From the NCBI RefSeq assembly GCF_000263855.1, contig NZ_AJWX01000028.1, forward strand, positions 21,265-85,264: a DNA stretch of 64,000 bases, given 5' to 3'. A model generated the notes under the pieces. It was given only the letters and a program-made list of their open reading frames with translations, was not told the origin of the DNA and made no database searches. The stretch comes from Pseudomonas sp. M47T1. Lineage in GTDB: Bacteria; Pseudomonadota; Gammaproteobacteria; Pseudomonadales; Pseudomonadaceae. This document shows, in pieces, positions 7,302 through 15,083 of this stretch (positions are counted from its first letter, which is position 1; each line of letters begins with the position of its first letter). A program made the translations under genes and the position numbers.

Positions 7302-8009
7302 ATGTCTCGTTCACGCCCGCTGCACATTGCCCTGGTCGGCGATTTCGACGCCTCCATCACGGCTCATCGCGCTATCCAGGCAGCCCTGCCATTGGCCGGT
7401 CGCGCGCTGGGCCTGAGCGTTGAAGCCCGTTGCCTGGCCACCGAGCAGATCGACGCTCACGCCCTGGCCCAACCGTTCGATGCCATCTGGTGCATGCCCG
7501 GCAGCCCCTACCGTTCCATGGAAGGCGCCCTTGCGGCTATTCGTCATGCGCGCGAACAACGAATTCCATTCCTGGGCACCTGCGGCGGCTTCCAGCATGC
7601 CTTGCTCGAATATGCCCGCAACGTCATGGGTTGGGCTGACGCCGAGCACGGCGAAAATACACCCGATGCGGCGCAGGCCATTGTCAGCCCGCTGAGCTGT
7701 TCGCTGGTGGAAGTGCGTGGGGGCCTGCAACTGGTGCCCGGAAGCCTGATTGCCCAAGCTTACGAAACGCTGGACATCGAGGAGGCCTACCGGTGCAACT
7801 ATGGCCTCAACCCAGCTTTCGCCGACGCCCTGCTGGCCGGTGCGCTGCGCTGCTGCGCACGGGATGCTGCGGGCGAGGTGCGTGCGGTTCAATTGGAAGG
7901 CCACCCGTTCTTCGTCGCCACCCTGTTCCAGCCCGAACGCGCGGCGCTGGAAGGTCGCGTGCCGCCCTTGCTGGCTGCCTTGCTGCACAGCGCCAGCCGG
8001 AGGGCCTGA
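7302..8009 (+). CDS. Stand-alone CTP-synthase-like glutamine amidotransferase
   Basis: A 235-residue class I glutamine amidotransferase domain resembling the C-terminal half of CTP synthase, without the amidoligase half. The nucleophile elbow is 'FLGTCGGFQHALLEYARN' (Cys near 91, the family GxCxGxQ form), and the catalytic His/Glu appear in 'EGHPFFVATLFQPE' near 205-218. 'YRCNYGLNP' corresponds to the 'ERHRHRYEVN' region of PyrG. It may hydrolyse glutamine or gamma-glutamyl compounds; the acceptor is unknown. AAGGAAC precedes the ATG at 7302. The following gene starts three bases after its stop, implying one transcript. Confidence 0.82.
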   Translation: MSRSRPLHIALVGDFDASITAHRAIQAALPLAGRALGLSVEARCLATEQIDAHALAQPFDAIWCMPGSPYRSMEGALAAIRHAREQRIPFLGTCGGFQHALLEYARNVMGWADAEHGENTPDAAQAIVSPLSCSLVEVRGGLQLVPGSLIAQAYETLDIEEAYRCNYGLNPAFADALLAGALRCCARDAAGEVRAVQLEGHPFFVATLFQPERAALEGRVPPLLAALLHSASRRA

Positions 8010-8011
8010 AC

Positions 8012-8341
8012 ATGTTTGCCAACACCCCTGCCCCGCCCTACTACGCGGTCATTTTCACCTCGACCCGCACGGCCGTGGACGACGGCTACGGCCAGGCGGC
8101 ACAACGCATGGTTGAACTGGCCGCCGAGCAACCAGGCTTCCTGGGCGTCGAGTCGGCCCGCGGCGAGGATGGCCTGGGCATCACGGTTTCGTACTGGAAC
8201 AGCGAGGCGGCGATCCTGGCCTGGAAGCAACACGCCGAGCACACCGACGCCCGCAACAAGGGCCGGGCACAGTGGTACCGCCACTGCATCACCCGCGTTG
8301 CCCATGTGCAGCGCGCCTACGCGTTCAGCCCACCAGGGTAA
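8012..8341 (+). CDS. Antibiotic-biosynthesis-monooxygenase-domain (ABM) protein
   Basis: A 109-residue single-domain protein of the dimeric alpha-beta barrel ABM type. It begins 'YYAVIFTSTRT', has the typical 'ELAAEQPGFLGVESARGEDGLGITVSYW' core and the 'AILAWKQHAEHTDARNKGRAQWYRHC' helix. Members include small heme-degrading and quinol monooxygenases, but many have no known substrate. It starts three bases after the amidotransferase stop, with CCGGAGG inside the end of that gene, so the two are translationally linked. The pair is probably regulated by the divergent LysR protein. Confidence 0.85.
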   Translation: MFANTPAPPYYAVIFTSTRTAVDDGYGQAAQRMVELAAEQPGFLGVESARGEDGLGITVSYWNSEAAILAWKQHAEHTDARNKGRAQWYRHCITRVAHVQRAYAFSPPG

Positions 8342-8410
8342 TTTTGTTCAATACCGGCCACGGCTCCGGCCCGTACCGTAAGCGCGAATCCACTCGCTTT
8401 CAGGTACGTC

Positions 8411-8998
8411 ATGAGCCTTTCCCTGTCCATGGCCGCGTTCGCGCTGGCCTCCTCCATCAGCCCGGGCCCGGTCAACATCGTTGCCCTCAACGCCGGTGCC
8501 CGCCACGGGCTGCCTGCCAGCCTGTGGCACGTCACAGGTGCCACGGCAGGCTTCACCCTGCTGCTGGTGCTCACCGGTTTCGGCCTGCATGAACTGTTGG
8601 CCCTGTGGCCGGGCCTGACCCGGGCTATCCAGTGGGCGGGCGTGGCGTTCCTGTTGTACCTGGCCTGGCGATTGGCCCGGGACAACGGGGCGCTGGGCTC
8701 GGCGGCCGGCAGTCGCCCGCCGTCGCTGCTGGGCGGCGCCGCCATGCAGTGGCTGAACCCCAAGGCATGGCTGGCGTGCGTGGCCGGCATGGGTGCGTTT
8801 GCCGCCGACGGCGACAGCGCGCGCATCTGGCTGTTCGCGGTGATCTATTTCGTCGTGTGCTACCTGTCCATCGCCTGCTGGGCCTGGGCGGGCAGCCTGA
8901 TCCGCGGGCACCTGGAACACCCGGCGCGGGTGCGCCTGTTCAACCGTGGGCTGGCGTTGCTGCTGGTGGGGTGCGCAGCTTACCTGGTGGCTGGCTGA
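8411..8998 (+). CDS. LysE/RhtB-family amino-acid exporter
   Basis: A 195-residue inner-membrane protein with about six hydrophobic segments. The LysE signature is present at the N-terminus ('SISPGPVNIVALNAGARHG', residues about 16-35), and 'GAAMQWLNPKAWLACVAGMG' near residue 112 matches the conserved NPK segment. The family exports amino acids or their analogues by proton antiport; the substrate cannot be read. Its 3' end overlaps the 3' end of the convergent AraC gene by 19 bases. Convergent AraC partners of LysE genes are frequent in Pseudomonas and suggest substrate-linked control. Confidence 0.9.
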   Translation: MSLSLSMAAFALASSISPGPVNIVALNAGARHGLPASLWHVTGATAGFTLLLVLTGFGLHELLALWPGLTRAIQWAGVAFLLYLAWRLARDNGALGSAAGSRPPSLLGGAAMQWLNPKAWLACVAGMGAFAADGDSARIWLFAVIYFVVCYLSIACWAWAGSLIRGHLEHPARVRLFNRGLALLLVGCAAYLVAG

Positions 8999-9804
8999 GC
9001 ACGGTAATGCCCAGGCGTGGCCGCCAGTTGGCGCTTGAACACCCGCTGCAAATGCGCCTGGTCGGCGAAACCGGCCGCCAGCGCCGCCTCGGCGATGTCA
9101 TGGCCCTGACGCAGTTTTTCCCGGGCCGCTTGCAGGCGGCAGTCAATCAGAAAGGCGTGGGGGGTCATGCCATAGCGCTGCTTGAAGGCGCGAATCAGGT
9201 AGGACGAGGACAGCCCTGCCGCCGCGCAGATCTCGTCCAGCTTCAACGTGCGGGCGCACTCGGCACGGATAAAGTCCGCCGCCCGCACCACCGGTTCGGT
9301 CAGTGCCGGGGGCGCAGGCCGCGTGCCCACGGTCGTGAGCATCGCCGCACAGAAGGCGTTCGTTGACTGGGTTTTCTGCGCCACGCTCAGGTCATGGTCC
9401 ACCAGCGTCTCGTACAGCTCGTTCAGGCCCTGAAACAGCAGTGAATCGGCGTTGTACTGTTGCGCCAGCGGCCACAGTCGGTGGCCGTCCCCGGTGCCTG
9501 TGCGCACTTGCAGCGCCGCCAGCCACTGCGCATCGATATACAGCATGCGGTAGGCCCAGGGCTGATCCTGGACCGGGTTGCAGGCGTGCACCTCGCCGGG
9601 GTTCATCAGCACCAGGTCGCCCTGGCGCACGGGACGCTGATGCACACCGTTGATGTAAGTGCTGTGCCCCCCGGTGATCGCGCCGATCGAGAAGGTGCTG
9701 TGCGAATGCAGCCCGTGGCTGATCGAACGACCGTCCAGCACGTTGCGCGCCTCAATGAATGGCAGCGCGGGGTCACGCCAGAACTGGGAGATGGGCAGGA
9801 TCAT
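8980..9804 (-). CDS. AraC-family transcriptional regulator
   Basis: A 274-residue regulator with an N-terminal AraC-like cupin sensing domain ('SHGLHSHSTFSIGAITGGHSTYINGV') and a C-terminal double-HTH DNA-binding domain from about 170 ('LDEICAAAGLSSSYLIRAFKQRYGMTPHAFL' and 'IAEAALAAGFADQAHLQRVFKRQLAATPGHYR'). The ATG at 9802-9804 is chosen since sequence upstream in frame is the shadow of the atoE gene. It lies only 11 bases after atoE on the same strand but probably has its own promoter inside atoE. Its convergent neighbour is the LysE exporter, the likeliest target. Confidence 0.88.
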   Translation of the reverse strand: MILPISQFWRDPALPFIEARNVLDGRSISHGLHSHSTFSIGAITGGHSTYINGVHQRPVRQGDLVLMNPGEVHACNPVQDQPWAYRMLYIDAQWLAALQVRTGTGDGHRLWPLAQQYNADSLLFQGLNELYETLVDHDLSVAQKTQSTNAFCAAMLTTVGTRPAPPALTEPVVRAADFIRAECARTLKLDEICAAAGLSSSYLIRAFKQRYGMTPHAFLIDCRLQAAREKLRQGHDIAEAALAAGFADQAHLQRVFKRQLAATPGHYRAQPATR

Positions 9805-9815
9805 GTAGGGGCCTG

Positions 9816-11234
9816 TCAGGGCATTACCGGTGGCACATACTGCAACGTAGTGCCCAGCGCCCACAACAGGAACAGCACCAAAGGCACGTGCACCAGCAAC
9901 TGCACGAAGCTGAAACCGATCAGGTCGCGCGCCTTGAGCCCCAGCACACCCAGCAATGGCAGCATGTAGAACGGGTTGATCAGGTTGGGCAGCGCCTCGG
10001 CGGCGTTGTAGATCTGTACGGCCCAGCCCAGGTGGTATTCGAGGTCGTTGGCCACCTGCATCACGTAGGGTGCCTCGATCACCCACTTGCCGCCGCCGGA
10101 CGGAATGAAGAAGCCCAGCACCGCCGAATACACGCCCATCAGCAGCGCGTAGGTGTCGTGGGAGGCTATCTGCACGAAGAACGTCGATATGTGCTGGGCC
10201 AGGGTCTGGCCCTCACCGCCTTTTACCGTGGTGAGGATGGCAGCGATGGAGCCGTACAACGGGAACTGGATCAGCACCCCGGTGGTGGTGGGCACCGCCC
10301 GCGCCACGGCGTCGAGAAAGCTGCGCGGCCGCCAGTGCAGCAGCGCACCGAGCATGATGAACAGGAAGTTGTAGGTGTTCAGCCCGGAAATGGCGGTGAT
10401 GGCCGGCTTGGTCGAAAACTCGTGGTACAGCCAGCCAGCCGCCAGCAACACCAGCAACAGCGTCAGCAACGGGCTGTGCTCCAGCCATTCACCCGGGCGG
10501 GTGCGCGCGGCCCGGGGGGGCAGGTTGAAGCTGGGGTCAATGCCGCAGGCCTTGGCGTCACGGGCGCTGCCGGGGCCTGGCGCGGTGGCGTAGGCAATGA
10601 CCAGCGACACCAGCACAAGCGCCGCCAGCATCAGCCCCGACTGCCAGAGGAAGATGGTCTGGGTGAACGCAATCACGCCGGTGATGGACAGGATCGACGG
10701 CGGCAGGCTGCCCGGGTTGGCCTGCAACTGCGCAGCCGATGAAGACAGGCCCAGCGCCCATACCGCCCCCAGCCCCAGGTAGGCCGCGGCGCCAGCGGCG
10801 CGGTAATCCATTTTCAGGTCGATGCGACGCGCCAGCGCGCGCACCAGCAGGCCGCCAAACACCAGCGACAGCCCCCAGTTGAGCAGCGACGCCAGCATGG
10901 AGATCAGCGCCACCCAGGCCACCGCCGAACGGCCGTTTTTCGGCAGGCGCGCCAGGCGGTCGATCAGCTTCACCGCCGGCGGCGAACTGGCGACCACGTA
11001 GCCGCCAATGACCACGAAGGCCATTTGCATGGTGAAGGGAATCAGGCTCCAGAAGCCGTCGCCGAACGCGGTGGCCGTGTCGGTGGGTTTGGCCCCCATG
11101 GCCATGGCGGCCACTGCCACGACAATCACCGCCACGGCGGCAAATACCCAGGAATCAGGGAACCAGCGCTCGGCCCAGGTGGAACAGCGCAAGGCGAACC
11201 GGGCGTAGCGGCTCTCTTCAAGGTGTGCGGGCAT
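9816..11234 (-). CDS. atoE: AtoE-type short-chain fatty acid transporter
   Basis: A 472-residue membrane permease of the AtoE/TIGR00366 family with about 11-12 hydrophobic segments. Family text includes 'PFTMQMAFVVIGGYVVASSP' near residue 66, 'NWGLSLVFGGLLVRALARR' near 118, and 'FFIPSGGGKWVIEAPYVMQVAND' near 372. It imports short-chain acids such as acetoacetate or butyrate. It follows the CoA-transferase genes on the same strand across a REP-like palindrome, so uptake and CoA activation are encoded together. The length matches the E. coli protein (about 440) with a longer N-terminus. Confidence 0.9.
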   Translation of the reverse strand: MPAHLEESRYARFALRCSTWAERWFPDSWVFAAVAVIVVAVAAMAMGAKPTDTATAFGDGFWSLIPFTMQMAFVVIGGYVVASSPPAVKLIDRLARLPKNGRSAVAWVALISMLASLLNWGLSLVFGGLLVRALARRIDLKMDYRAAGAAAYLGLGAVWALGLSSSAAQLQANPGSLPPSILSITGVIAFTQTIFLWQSGLMLAALVLVSLVIAYATAPGPGSARDAKACGIDPSFNLPPRAARTRPGEWLEHSPLLTLLLVLLAAGWLYHEFSTKPAITAISGLNTYNFLFIMLGALLHWRPRSFLDAVARAVPTTTGVLIQFPLYGSIAAILTTVKGGEGQTLAQHISTFFVQIASHDTYALLMGVYSAVLGFFIPSGGGKWVIEAPYVMQVANDLEYHLGWAVQIYNAAEALPNLINPFYMLPLLGVLGLKARDLIGFSFVQLLVHVPLVLFLLWALGTTLQYVPPVMP

Positions 11235-11286
11235 GCGGTATTACCTTTTTTATTGTCTTTATTTTTGGGATAACGCAAACGCTGAC

Positions 11287-11364
11287 GGCCCGTTCGCGGG
11301 CACGGCCCGCTCCTAAGGGGATCGCATCAATCCTGTAGGGGCGGACCGTGCCCGCGAACGGGCC
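11287..11364. repeat. REP-like inverted pair between scoB and atoE
   Basis: Two long complementary arms, 11287-11318 and 11332-11364, share the core GTTCGCGGGCACGG / CCGTGCCCGCGAAC. The element lies inside an operon, where it could stabilise the upstream CoA-transferase message or attenuate atoE. Confidence 0.75.
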
Positions 11365-11384
11365 CGGAAGGCTTGCAGAAAACC

Positions 11385-12041
11385 TTAGAACGTCATTTCG
11401 ATCACATCATCCGGCACGATCAGCTTGCCGGCGGTCTTGGCCACTATTTCCTCGACGCTGATGCCCGGCGCCCGCTCGCGCAAGATGAACGCGCCGTTAT
11501 CGATTTCCAGGTAAGCCAAGTCAGTCAGCACCTTGCGAATGCACCCGGCGCCTGTCAGCGGCAAGCTGCACTGGGGCAGCAACTTCGACTCGCCGTCCTT
11601 CGACGCATGGGTCATGGTGACAATGATGTTGTCGGCACCGGCCACCAGGTCCATGGCGCCGCCCATGCCCTTTACCAGCTTGCCGGGGATCATCCACGAG
11701 GCAATGTTGCCCTGCACGTCCACCTCGAAGGCGCCCAGCACGGTGAGGTCGACGTGGCCGCCACGGATCATGGCGAAGGACTCGGCAGAGTTGAAGATGG
11801 AGGCGCCGGCGCGGGCGGTAACCGTCTGCTTGCCGGCGTTGATCATGTCGGCGTCGAGGGTGTCCTCGGTGGGAAACTCGCCCATGCCCAGCAGGCCGTT
11901 TTCCGACTGCAGCATCACGTCAATGTCGTCGGGGACATAGTTGGCCACCAGGGTCGGAATGCCGATCCCCAGGTTCACGTAGTAGCCATCCTTGAGTTCG
12001 CGGGCCACACGCTGGGCCATTTGTTCGCGGGTCAGTGCCAT
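11385..12041 (-). CDS. scoB: 3-oxoacid CoA-transferase, subunit B
   Basis: The 218-residue beta subunit of a class I CoA-transferase. It carries the catalytic glutamate in 'VMLQSENGLLGMGEFP' (Glu near 45) and the glycine-rich 'GGHVDLTVLGAFEVD' and 'GAMDLVAGA' segments. With subunit A it moves CoA from succinyl- or acetyl-CoA to a 3-oxoacid such as acetoacetate. The ATG at 12039-12041 follows AAGAGG; a TTG two codons upstream is weaker. It starts 32 bases after subunit A. The relation to the AtoDA or to the dehydrocarnitine-CoA-transferase (DhcAB) group cannot be decided without alignment. Confidence 0.92.
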   Translation of the reverse strand: MALTREQMAQRVARELKDGYYVNLGIGIPTLVANYVPDDIDVMLQSENGLLGMGEFPTEDTLDADMINAGKQTVTARAGASIFNSAESFAMIRGGHVDLTVLGAFEVDVQGNIASWMIPGKLVKGMGGAMDLVAGADNIIVTMTHASKDGESKLLPQCSLPLTGAGCIRKVLTDLAYLEIDNGAFILRERAPGISVEEIVAKTAGKLIVPDDVIEMTF

Positions 12042-12073
12042 GTGCAAAACCTCTTGTTGTTCTGGGCCAGGCC

Positions 12074-12772
12074 TCAGGCCTTGACGGTGCGCTTTTCGAT
12101 GCGCTTTTCAAAGGTGCCGAGAATCACCCGGTCCACGTAGATGCCGGGGGTGTGGACCTGGCTGGGCGGCAATTCGCCGGGGGCGACGATTTCTTCCACT
12201 TCCACCACGGTGATCTTGCCGGCGGCAGCGGCCAGCGGGTTGAAGTTCTGCGCGGTGTGGCGGTAGATGACGTTGCCGAAGTGGTCCGCCTTCCAGCCCT
12301 TGACGATGGCGAAGTCACCGGTGATGGCTTCTTCAAGGATGTACTTGCGGCCGTTGAATTCGCGCACTTCCTTGCCTTCGGCCACCGGCGTTCCGTAGCC
12401 GGTGGCGGTGTAGAAGGCCGGGATGCCGGCGCCACCGGCGCGCATTTTTTCCGCCAAGGTGCCTTGGGGGGTGAGTTCCACTTCCAGTTCGCCGTCCAGC
12501 AACTGGCGCTCGAACAAGGCGTTTTCACCCACGTAGGAGGCGATCATCTTGCGGATCTGCCGGTCTTCCAGCAGCACGCCCAGGCCAAAGCCGTCGACGC
12601 CGCAGTTGTTGGAGACCACGGTCAGCCCGCGCACGCCCATGCGCCTGATCTGCGCAATGAGGTTTTCCGGGATGCCGCACAGGCCAAAGCCCCCGGACAA
12701 CACCGTCATGTTATCGGTAAGGCCTGCCAGGGCCTCTTCCCAGGTTGCCACTCGTTTGTCGAGTCCTGCCAT
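12074..12772 (-). CDS. scoA: 3-oxoacid CoA-transferase, subunit A
   Basis: The 232-residue alpha subunit of the class I CoA-transferase. The family signature 'SGGFGLCGIPENLI' lies at residues about 26-39, followed by 'NNCGVDGFGLG' and 'GTLAEKMRAGGAGIPAFYT'. It pairs with the B subunit just downstream on the same strand, and atoE completes the operon. The substrate is likely acetoacetate or a related 3-oxoacid, since the transporter is of the AtoE type. The ATG at 12770-12772 is the natural start. The divergent LysR gene begins 131 bases away and is the obvious regulator. Confidence 0.93.
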   Translation of the reverse strand: MAGLDKRVATWEEALAGLTDNMTVLSGGFGLCGIPENLIAQIRRMGVRGLTVVSNNCGVDGFGLGVLLEDRQIRKMIASYVGENALFERQLLDGELEVELTPQGTLAEKMRAGGAGIPAFYTATGYGTPVAEGKEVREFNGRKYILEEAITGDFAIVKGWKADHFGNVIYRHTAQNFNPLAAAAGKITVVEVEEIVAPGELPPSQVHTPGIYVDRVILGTFEKRIEKRTVKA

Positions 12773-12902
12773 GTCGATTCGCCTTTTTGTAGTTATCGGG
12801 CTAGTGCCAGCTTAGCCCAGTCGCGTGGTAGCCCCATCTTCTCGCCAACCGAGTTATTTGTTAATTTTGTTTTTCTGATGGATTGATTGAGTTTTCAAAA
12901 CA

Positions 12903-13796
12903 ATGAACATCAAGCAACTCCGCGCGTTCCTGGCCGTGGCCCAGGCCCTGAGCTTCGCCCAGGCAGGGGAACGCCTGCACCTGTCCCAGCCTGCGTTGAG
13001 CCTGACCATCAAGGCCCTGGAAGAGGACCTGGGCGGCCCGCTGCTGACCCGCACCACCCGCAGCGTGGCCCTTACCCCGGAAGGCGAAACGTTGCTGCCG
13101 CTGGCCCGCCAGTTACTGGCCGACTGGGACAACGCCGAGGAACTGCTGCGCCAGCACTTCACCCTGCAAACCGGCAAAGTCTCGATCGCTGCCATGCCCT
13201 CCTTCGCCGGCAACCTGCTGCCCGCGGCCCTGAAGACCTTTCGCGACCGCCACCCGCGGGTCAACGTGGCAGTGCATGACGTGATCAACGAACAGGTGCT
13301 GGAAATGGTCCGCCACCGGCGGGTGGAGCTGGGCATCGGTTTCGAACCTGAATCCACTCAATCCCTGGTGTTCACGCCGTTTTACCTGGACCGCTTTGTC
13401 GCCGTGGTGGCGGCCGACTCACCGCTGGCCCAGCGTGCGCACATCACCTGGAAGGAGCTGCTCAAGGAAGACTTCGTGACCCTGCAACGCCCCTCGGCGG
13501 TGCGGCTGATGCTGGAGCAGGACCTGGCCGCCGCCCATGGCAAGCTGTCGGTGGCCTTCGAGAGCCATCAGTTGAGCACCGTGGGGCGCATGGTAGCCAG
13601 CGGCCTGGGGGTCAGCGCGGTGCCGTCGCTGTGCATTGCCCAGATGGAAGAGCTGGGCGCCCGTTGTGTGGCCCTGGACGAGCCGCGCATCGAACGGCGC
13701 ATCGGCCTGATGCGCCTGGCCGACCATAAGCTGTCGGCGGCGGCGCAGGCCTTGCAGGACGTGTTGATTCAGTCCTGTCGGCAGCCTGCCGCGTAA
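12903..13796 (+). CDS. LysR-family regulator divergent from scoAB-atoE
   Basis: A 297-residue LysR-type regulator with a canonical HTH ('MNIKQLRAFLAVAQALSFAQAGERLHLSQPALSLTIKALE') at residues 1-40 and an effector domain beginning near 90. It transcribes away from the CoA-transferase/AtoE operon over a short AT-rich gap (12773-12902), which is the classical LysR arrangement. An inducer related to 3-oxoacids or short-chain acids is inferred from the neighbours. Its 3' end runs into a REP-like element shared with the DUF2235 gene. Confidence 0.88.
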   Translation: MNIKQLRAFLAVAQALSFAQAGERLHLSQPALSLTIKALEEDLGGPLLTRTTRSVALTPEGETLLPLARQLLADWDNAEELLRQHFTLQTGKVSIAAMPSFAGNLLPAALKTFRDRHPRVNVAVHDVINEQVLEMVRHRRVELGIGFEPESTQSLVFTPFYLDRFVAVVAADSPLAQRAHITWKELLKEDFVTLQRPSAVRLMLEQDLAAAHGKLSVAFESHQLSTVGRMVASGLGVSAVPSLCIAQMEELGARCVALDEPRIERRIGLMRLADHKLSAAAQALQDVLIQSCRQPAA

Positions 13797-13809
13797 CCTG
13801 GTAGCTGCC

Positions 13810-13902
13810 TGTAACCGCTGCCCAAAGCTACGCTGGCCCTGAGGTTCGCGGAAAATCTCCAGCAGTCAATCAGGCCAGCGCCGCCTGGCGGCAGCGGCTA
13901 CA
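13810..13902. repeat. REP-like inverted pair overlapping the DUF2235 gene end
   Basis: The arms 13810-13842 and 13871-13902 contain the recurring CCGCTGCC ... GGCAGCGG and CGCTGGCC / GGCCAGCG cores. The right arm lies inside the coding sequence of the DUF2235 gene and encodes its last residues. Confidence 0.8.
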
Positions 13903-15008
13903 AGGGGTGCCGTATCGAACGGAGCATCATCCACCACGCTGTACAGGCGCGGCAGGTTCACCGGGTGATAATCGCCACTCTCCAGGCGCTGCACCACCGA
14001 GTGGTGCAGCAACGCCCCCTCGGCGATGTAGCGCGGGCGTGGTTCGCCGAACGGCGGCATGATGCCGATGGCGAACACACGCTTGTGCAGGGTGAAGCTC
14101 CAGGCCCGACGCGGCAGCCACTCGGCCAGTTTCCACGGCCAGGTCATGGAGTCGTGCAATTGCCCGGGACCGCCAGCGGCCAACAACTGCAACTCACGCT
14201 CGCAGCCCTGCTCGTCCAAGGCCAGGCCCAGCGCCCGGGCTTCACCCAGCATCCAGCGCAGCGCCAGTAGCGCCGGGCCCGATTCATCCAGCGAATAACC
14301 ACCGCCCACATCGCTGTGCACACCGGCGAACCACACCTGGCGTACATCAGTGCCCTGCCCTTCACGTTTCTGCCACAGGTTGGGCCGGAAGAAACAGCGG
14401 CGCTCATCGATGGACAGCGCCTGGCGCACATTCTCCACCAGGGCGTTGCTGGCGGTGTACGGCAACACCAGCGGGTCGTAGATCCAGCCCACCGACTTGA
14501 CTGTGTCGAACAAGCCCAGCAGATGCACCTTCACCGGGCGGCCAAAGGTGGCCTTGAAACTGTCCTGCAACTTGAACGCCGGCTGCCCCTGGGCGTTTCG
14601 CGCCTGCAGCATCGACCAGGCGTAATCGAATAGGTGGGCCTCATGGCCCGGCACCAGGCCAATGGCGTCGATCAACGCCGCCAGGGCACGCACGGCGTAG
14701 GCGCCGCGGGAAAACCCGAACAAGTAGATCTGGTCGCCGTCGCGGTAGTGCTTCGCCAGAAACCGGTAGGCGCCACCCACCGTCCTTTTCAAGCCCCAGC
14801 CCAATGCCAGGCCGCACAGGCGCGACGGCAGCTTTTGCCATTCGAACAGGGTTTCGCGCAAACCAAAGGTGCCCACGCCCTGATCGTAATAGGACAGCAC
14901 CTGGGCCGGGTCCGCAGACACGCAGCGAATCAGGCGGATAATATTGGTGGGTTGAAGGCTGAAGCGATTGTTGGTGCCGTCCAGGCATACCACGAGCTGT
15001 CGACCCAT
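13866..15008 (-). CDS. DUF2235 alpha/beta-hydrolase-like protein
   Basis: A 380-residue protein of the DUF2235 family, a phospholipase-like alpha/beta hydrolase fold also found in some type VI secretion effectors. The opening is 'LVVCLDGTNN', the nucleophile elbow 'IYLFGFSRGAYAVRALA' (Ser near 98), with 'LGLFDTVKSVG' as likely acid region and 'WFAGVHSDVGGGY' containing the catalytic His near 231. No signal peptide, VgrG, PAAR or immunity-type gene is nearby, so a housekeeping lipase or hydrolase role is as likely as an effector role. The last residues ('AAAARRRWPD') are encoded by a REP-like palindrome. Confidence 0.85.
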   Translation of the reverse strand: MGRQLVVCLDGTNNRFSLQPTNIIRLIRCVSADPAQVLSYYDQGVGTFGLRETLFEWQKLPSRLCGLALGWGLKRTVGGAYRFLAKHYRDGDQIYLFGFSRGAYAVRALAALIDAIGLVPGHEAHLFDYAWSMLQARNAQGQPAFKLQDSFKATFGRPVKVHLLGLFDTVKSVGWIYDPLVLPYTASNALVENVRQALSIDERRCFFRPNLWQKREGQGTDVRQVWFAGVHSDVGGGYSLDESGPALLALRWMLGEARALGLALDEQGCERELQLLAAGGPGQLHDSMTWPWKLAEWLPRRAWSFTLHKRVFAIGIMPPFGEPRPRYIAEGALLHHSVVQRLESGDYHPVNLPRLYSVVDDAPFDTAPLVAAAARRRWPD

Positions 15009-15083
15009 GCCTTCTCCTTGTGTTGAATGTTGTGCCCCTTGCGCAGGTCAGACTATAAGCCATCCACCCTTGACGGAGTAGCC

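Noticed and set aside
13866..15008. Type VI effector-immunity locus
   Set aside because: There is no VgrG, PAAR, adaptor or small immunity-like gene nearby; the hydrolase alone does not support it.
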